DNA from: Mactromeris polynyma
Lineage: Eukaryota; Mollusca; Bivalvia; Venerida; Mactridae
Length of the DNA: 64,000 bases
NCBI GenBank assembly: GCA_032209605.1
Contig: JASFXZ010000026.1
Span: forward strand, 6,944,001-7,008,000
Reading direction: 5' to 3'
In this document: positions 60,096-64,000 of the stretch, in pieces
Layout of the letters: each line of letters starts with the position of its first letter
How positions within the stretch are numbered: the stretch's first letter is position 1
Notes under the pieces: model-generated
Seen by the model: only the letters and a program-made list of their open reading frames with translations
Databases searched by the model: none
Told to the model about the DNA's origin: nothing
Program-made: the position numbers and the translations under genes

Positions 60096-60182
60096 TTTAT
60101 TTGCGCATATTTGGATCTTGACGAAGAAGGTACATGGGTAGTTTTCGGATGGATACTGATATGTAGCGTAGGCGAGGTTTAA

Positions 60183-60455
60183 ATGCCAGGTTATCGCTAT
60201 AAACGCGGTAATTTCGCTAAGCGAACGCACATAGAAGAGGTAACTCGGGTTCAGACTGCGTTGGGAACGCACACATTGAATAAAGTCCCACAGGGGCTTT
60301 ATGTTAAAAGTGTGCGGACTGATTGGCGTTTACACATGCGTGAACGCCAAAAACAATGGTCGTTTAATCCTTATAATTCAAAATATACTTTTGCAACGAC
60401 CCCCAATGAAGTTATTTCGTCATTAAACATCGACACCTCACGCAGCGTCAACTGA
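60183..60455 (+). CDS. Orphan 90-residue ORF, unknown
   Basis: Starts MPGYRYKRGNFAKRTHIEEV and ends NIDTSRSVN. Basic N-terminus, mixed composition, no repeats, higher GC than flanks. No signal peptide or membrane segment. The base right before the ATG completes a TAA that closes another open frame (about 60101-60182, with DLDEEGTWVVFGWILICS), so the two frames meet end to start. I recognise no family. It could be a short gene, an exon, or part of an inserted element; chance is not excluded at this length. Confidence 0.3.
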   Translation: MPGYRYKRGNFAKRTHIEEVTRVQTALGTHTLNKVPQGLYVKSVRTDWRLHMRERQKQWSFNPYNSKYTFATTPNEVISSLNIDTSRSVN

Positions 60456-62056
60456 ACGCGCGGGTAAATACACAAAAAGTAGTACCGAGTTGAACAGCCA
60501 AAACCACACTTGAAAATAATTTTCAGACCATTACAGGAGCCATATTTGAATTGACTTAGAATATAATAATATTTCAACCTAACAGTTATTATTCCACACC
60601 AATCATGTATTCCGTGTAAACAGTAGGCTAGTAATTCAGTTCAAGGTCGCGCTAGATAAACATGTTGGGTGAGCGCGCATCGGTTGAAATTCTCACATGA
60701 AAACGTCGATGAAGGGAGCTATCAAGCAGAAATTAGGATAGATAAACTGGTAAACATACCGGATTTCGTATAAACATGGAATACGTGCTTTTAAGATAAT
60801 ACTATATGCTGTTGAAAACACGTTTTGTGAAATCGAAAGAAATGTTTGCGAAATGAGATGACTAAGATTAGATTAAATGCTAGCTACATAATGTTTGATT
60901 ATTGTCGTGCAATATAAATCATGCCAGCAAGAAAGTTCACGTCCTGCCGCTAGCAATAGCTTCGTTTTCGAACGGACGGATTCTGAATCAACAAAGTAGG
61001 ACAAGGAGGAATGAAATGGAATATTCTAGAATTCTGAACCTCTCTTGATTACATCGTCTGTCACGTGAGTCGTTTTGTCCATAAATAACGATGTAACTTA
61101 TAATACCTCGATCTAAACTTGTTTCTAAAATATGTGGTGAATTTGCAAATAAATACACACTATTTGTGTTGCTTGAGAAAATATTGTACCCAACTTGTTC
61201 ATACTGTTTACCTTAGATTTAGGTCGAAATTAGTTTCGTAAATGAAATTTAGACGTTCATACATGTGCAAACGCCTCCGAGTAGCCAATCAGAATGCAGG
61301 GATTTGCTGAATTTGTAATTATAAGATAGTGACTTGGGATTTTGCCATAAACATTATAGTGGCAATGCTAGGTAGCATAACTTTATGCATGGGTATTTTG
61401 ATCTTACTCTAATTTAGTGGTGATATTATTTAATTTGTCATTTAATAATTAAATATCCACAAATGTTACATAAATGGTCTGATATCTTTGTATTTCGTTT
61501 GTTTACAATAGTGTCAAGCATTTCACTTGTCTTACACTTTTATGGTTCTACTATTATAACTGACCATTCTTCTTTATTTTGGTTTGAAAATCTAGCATTT
61601 CTAGAGCAAGTCTGATTTACTATTTTTTCAATAAATCTTTATTTTGTTCGCATTTCTGTCTTATTTTTTCTTACCGTCTGAAATATTTACACATTCTTTG
61701 ATAACATAAAACTGTTAAGTTACAAATCAAAGAATGCAACAAGTTGCAAGCTTCACCACAGAGACAGAAGTGGTACCGTCTCATAGCACCTTCAGTGCTT
61801 TGATTTTACAAAAAGAGCATGTTGTGTAAAATATTGACCAATATAATGCTCATTTTGAATCGACCAATGAATACAAAGGCTTCAAAACACGTGACGCAGC
61901 TGGCAATACCGTTTCAATCATTAAGGCAACCGAATGGAATAAGTAAATGTATGTTCTGTCTTTAAACATTTAACAGTAATAGGGTGAACTGATTTGAGCT
62001 GACATTGTGTTAGTTAGTCTTTTAGAACTTTTCACGATAATTCACATTGGTAAACG
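60456..62056. other. No recognisable feature; presumed upstream region of the PAN/fucolectin gene
   Basis: No supported repeat or gene. The promoter of the gene at 62057 should lie here but no core element is clear. Confidence 0.5.
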
Positions 62057-62251
62057 ATGAAAAGGGTTAAGGGTGTATTTCTTGGAATTGTATCATTTGT
62101 TTTATGGTGTATTGCACTGGCTAATACATGTAATATGCAGCTTTACGAACAAAAGTTTACATCATTTAATTTGATGATGGATTACTATATGCTACAAACA
62201 TCTTCATGCGTATCGGGTATATCTTGCTCGAGGTGGTGTATGCATGACCAG
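62057..62251 (+). CDS. PAN/fucolectin gene, exon 1
   Basis: 65 codons: signal peptide and the first half of the PAN domain with four Cys after residue 25. Donor ACCAG/GTAATA, phase 0. The open frame reading on to 62449 is intron. Confidence 0.7.
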
Positions 62252-63776
62252 GTAATATTTTGTTGCTGTTGTAACACTGTTGTTATAAGAATACTAGTAA
62301 CTGGTGTTGTTGGTCCACCAAGAACGACATCTCTTCATATTAGAAATATAAGTAGAACATGTACAAGTATTATACGTAAACATTCACACGTTGCTACCTT
62401 ACAGAAATTGGTGATGTTAAGGTCACCGTGGTTGTTGTTGAAGCGTTAGTGGGTGCGATGATGATGTTTTTGTTGACCATAACAATGGTTGTTGTTTTCA
62501 TTATTTATAGAGAGTATAATGTCAGTGTAATGTTTGCTTAGGGTTTTTGTTAGCTTCGCCAACATTCTTCTTTTTGATGACTAAATAACTAAATGCTAAG
62601 GTCAATTCGATCAACATTGTGTTATTGTTGTCCAAAGTTTATACATTTAGTCATATAATGTGATTTATATTTTTGAAAAAGCCCATGTGCTATTTTGTTA
62701 CGTCGTTTTCCAACAGTAATTTACTTTTGTAAGACAGTTTAAACATTACCAGTGCTTAAATTACTAAACAGTGCAAACATGATCGCATATATGCTACTGA
62801 CAACATTTCCACATAAATCAAAGCAGGACAAATTACTTTGCATGTACAAACGTGTTAACTGTTGTCAGATTGTTAAGGAGAGCAGACGCCTCACCTGGGT
62901 TCGAACCTACGACCTCTTGGTTTTCAATCAACTGCTCTGTCGACTTAGTTTCGTATCTAATTCGTGATGCCTAATTAGTTGTGATTGGCATTTCGAATCA
63001 TGCAACCCTTATTATCATTTACGAAATGTTTGAGATTCCATGTTTTTCTCCAATGGACAGGATTGTGTGTCATTCATGTTCGATGCAGAAACGTCCAATT
63101 GCACAACGTTTAGCAGTCACGTAGCAAGTGAATCTGGAGACAATATGGAACACTTTTACGTCAAGAAAGGTGACTTCTTTTTTCTCATAGCCTTTATCGA
63201 CTGCTTTGATATAGAGATGCAAATATTTTGTTAAAATTAGCAATTTATTAGGCATAAGAGACATTTGACAGAACGCATAAACTTTTCTGAATGATATAGA
63301 TCTATAACCAAAAAAGCGAAAGGTATATATTATGGTTGAAAATAATAAGTCTTATTATTCCTCCGTGAAATGGTGACTATAAATGTAATAAACATCATTA
63401 TCGAACCATCACAAGCGGCAGTAAAAATAAACAATGACGAACGTCGATCGAGAGATTGACCATAATTATTTAGAGCAAAGGATAACAAATAGCAAATTGG
63501 AACCACTCAAGCGATGCGTCGAAATAAACCCGATATACCGTGTACGGTACAACAAACAGTATACCAACACTAATTATGAAATTGCGCAAAAACAAAATAG
63601 ATATCCTAAGAGATGAATATATATTTTCATAATAGTAATGTAACATTTTTTCAGGATGGCAGCCCAAAGTTATATGTGATTCTAACGTGCCAGATAATAC
63701 AAGTTTTGTGAATGTTGCTCTTGGAAAACTAGTGATACTCAGTTCACAATATAGATATTTGCATGGTGGTTTCATG
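62057..63776 (+). CDS. Secreted PAN/apple and fucolectin-like protein, 5' part
   Basis: Three exons are visible: 62057-62251, 63061-63169 and 63655-63776, with GT/AG introns and matching phases (0, 1, 0). The product begins with a signal peptide (VKGVFLGIVSFVLWCIALAN) and then a cysteine pattern typical of a small PAN/apple domain: SSCVSGISCSRWCMHDQ continuing over the first intron into DCVSFMFDAETSNCTTF. Exon 3 reads PKVICDSNV and then NVALGKLVILSSQYRYLHGG, which matches the opening of a fucolectin (F5/8 type C-like) domain (usual start NVALGK, then a Ser/Tyr stretch). PAN plus fucolectin proteins are secreted, probably sugar-binding, and often expanded in molluscs, where roles in defence are proposed. 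The gene is cut by the window edge; the C-terminal domain is missing. Confidence 0.72.
62252..63060 (+). other. PAN/fucolectin gene, intron 1
   Basis: GTAATA to AATGGACAG. Includes the - strand SINE head at 62870-62965; nothing else recognised. Confidence 0.6.
62870..62965 (-). mobile_element. tRNA-derived SINE head, minus strand
   Basis: On the - strand: AAGTCGACAGAGCAGTTG (A-box side) and GTAGGTTCGAACCCAGG (excellent B box). It lacks a normal tRNA 3' end, so a SINE or tRNA pseudogene. Confidence 0.5.
63061..63169 (+). CDS. PAN/fucolectin gene, exon 2
   Basis: Completes the PAN domain (DCVSFMFDAETSNCTTFSS) and ends HFYVKK; acceptor AATGGACAG, donor AAGAAAG/GTGACT, phase 1. It joins in frame with exon 1, which restores the usual Cys spacing. 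Confidence 0.75.
63655..63776 (+). CDS. PAN/fucolectin gene, exon 3
   Basis: Starts after TTTTTTCAG; GWQPKVICDSN then the NVALGK fucolectin opening; likely donor TTTCATG/GTATGA, phase 0. The following exon is outside the window; 63777-64000 shows nothing coding. Confidence 0.65.
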
Positions 63777-64000
63777 GTATGATAGTATTGAATTACCTTT
63801 ATAAGTGGCACCAAGAAACAGTTTGCAATTGCTACTTTTACCTCTTGAACGTGTTTCCCATTATCGTTAGAAATGTGGCGTCGCACGATGTAAAATGCAT
63901 AAAGGATTCAGACGGAATAATTGTAATGAGATTATTTATAAATGTACATGTTTCTGTAAGATAATGAAACTTTTCAGTGATTTGGTTCATAAACTGAATG

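Overview
This is eukaryotic, AT-rich, repeat-dense genomic DNA, most likely from a mollusc and possibly a bivalve. The evidence is spliced genes with GT/AG introns, a solute-carrier gene, a secreted PAN/fucolectin-type gene, a Jockey/CR1-like non-LTR retrotransposon, tRNA-derived SINEs, many TIR-bearing MITEs, and the GGGAAGTAACTC-type motif that is common in mollusc intergenic DNA. No search could be run, so the species assignment is inference. There are no operons, CRISPR arrays or bacterial genes.

Two genes can be supported. (1) A complete four-exon SLC7A (CAT family, SLC7A4-type) amino-acid transporter on the + strand, 12769-34434. Its predicted product is 637 residues and its splice phases match at all three introns. 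The 16.7-kb intron between exons 2 and 3 holds several tandem arrays and many MITEs. (2) The 5' part of a secreted PAN/apple plus fucolectin-like protein on the + strand, 62057-63776, which runs off the right edge. A degenerate unidentified protein-coding relic lies on the - strand at about 43150-44156. An orphan 90-codon ORF lies at 60183-60455.

Layout: 1-12.4 kb is intergenic, with a 42-bp array, SINEs, MITE families A, B and D, and a 1.6-kb array of a 34-bp unit. 12.4-34.4 kb is the transporter gene, with arrays of 27, 18, 17, 20, 36 and about 28 bp in its large intron. 34.4-51.8 kb is intergenic: a GC-rich 1.6-kb TIR element nested in another repeat, a decayed ORF, a LINE 3' relic and a 43-bp array. 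51.87-54.66 kb is a 5'-truncated LINE on the - strand, followed by a hAT-type MITE with an 8-bp target-site duplication (TSD). 55-62 kb is intergenic with more dispersed repeats. 62-64 kb is the PAN/fucolectin gene.

The most interesting theme is MITE-to-satellite conversion. Two MITE families with pogo-like ends (A: CAGTAAAACCTC; B: CAGTCGGACCTCG) are present in many short copies. In three separate copies a piece of the element's own sequence has expanded into a tandem array (units of 34, 18 and 17 bp). A separate dispersed repeat (family E) abuts the splice acceptor of the transporter's first coding exon, and two more copies lie in opposite orientation in its large intron.
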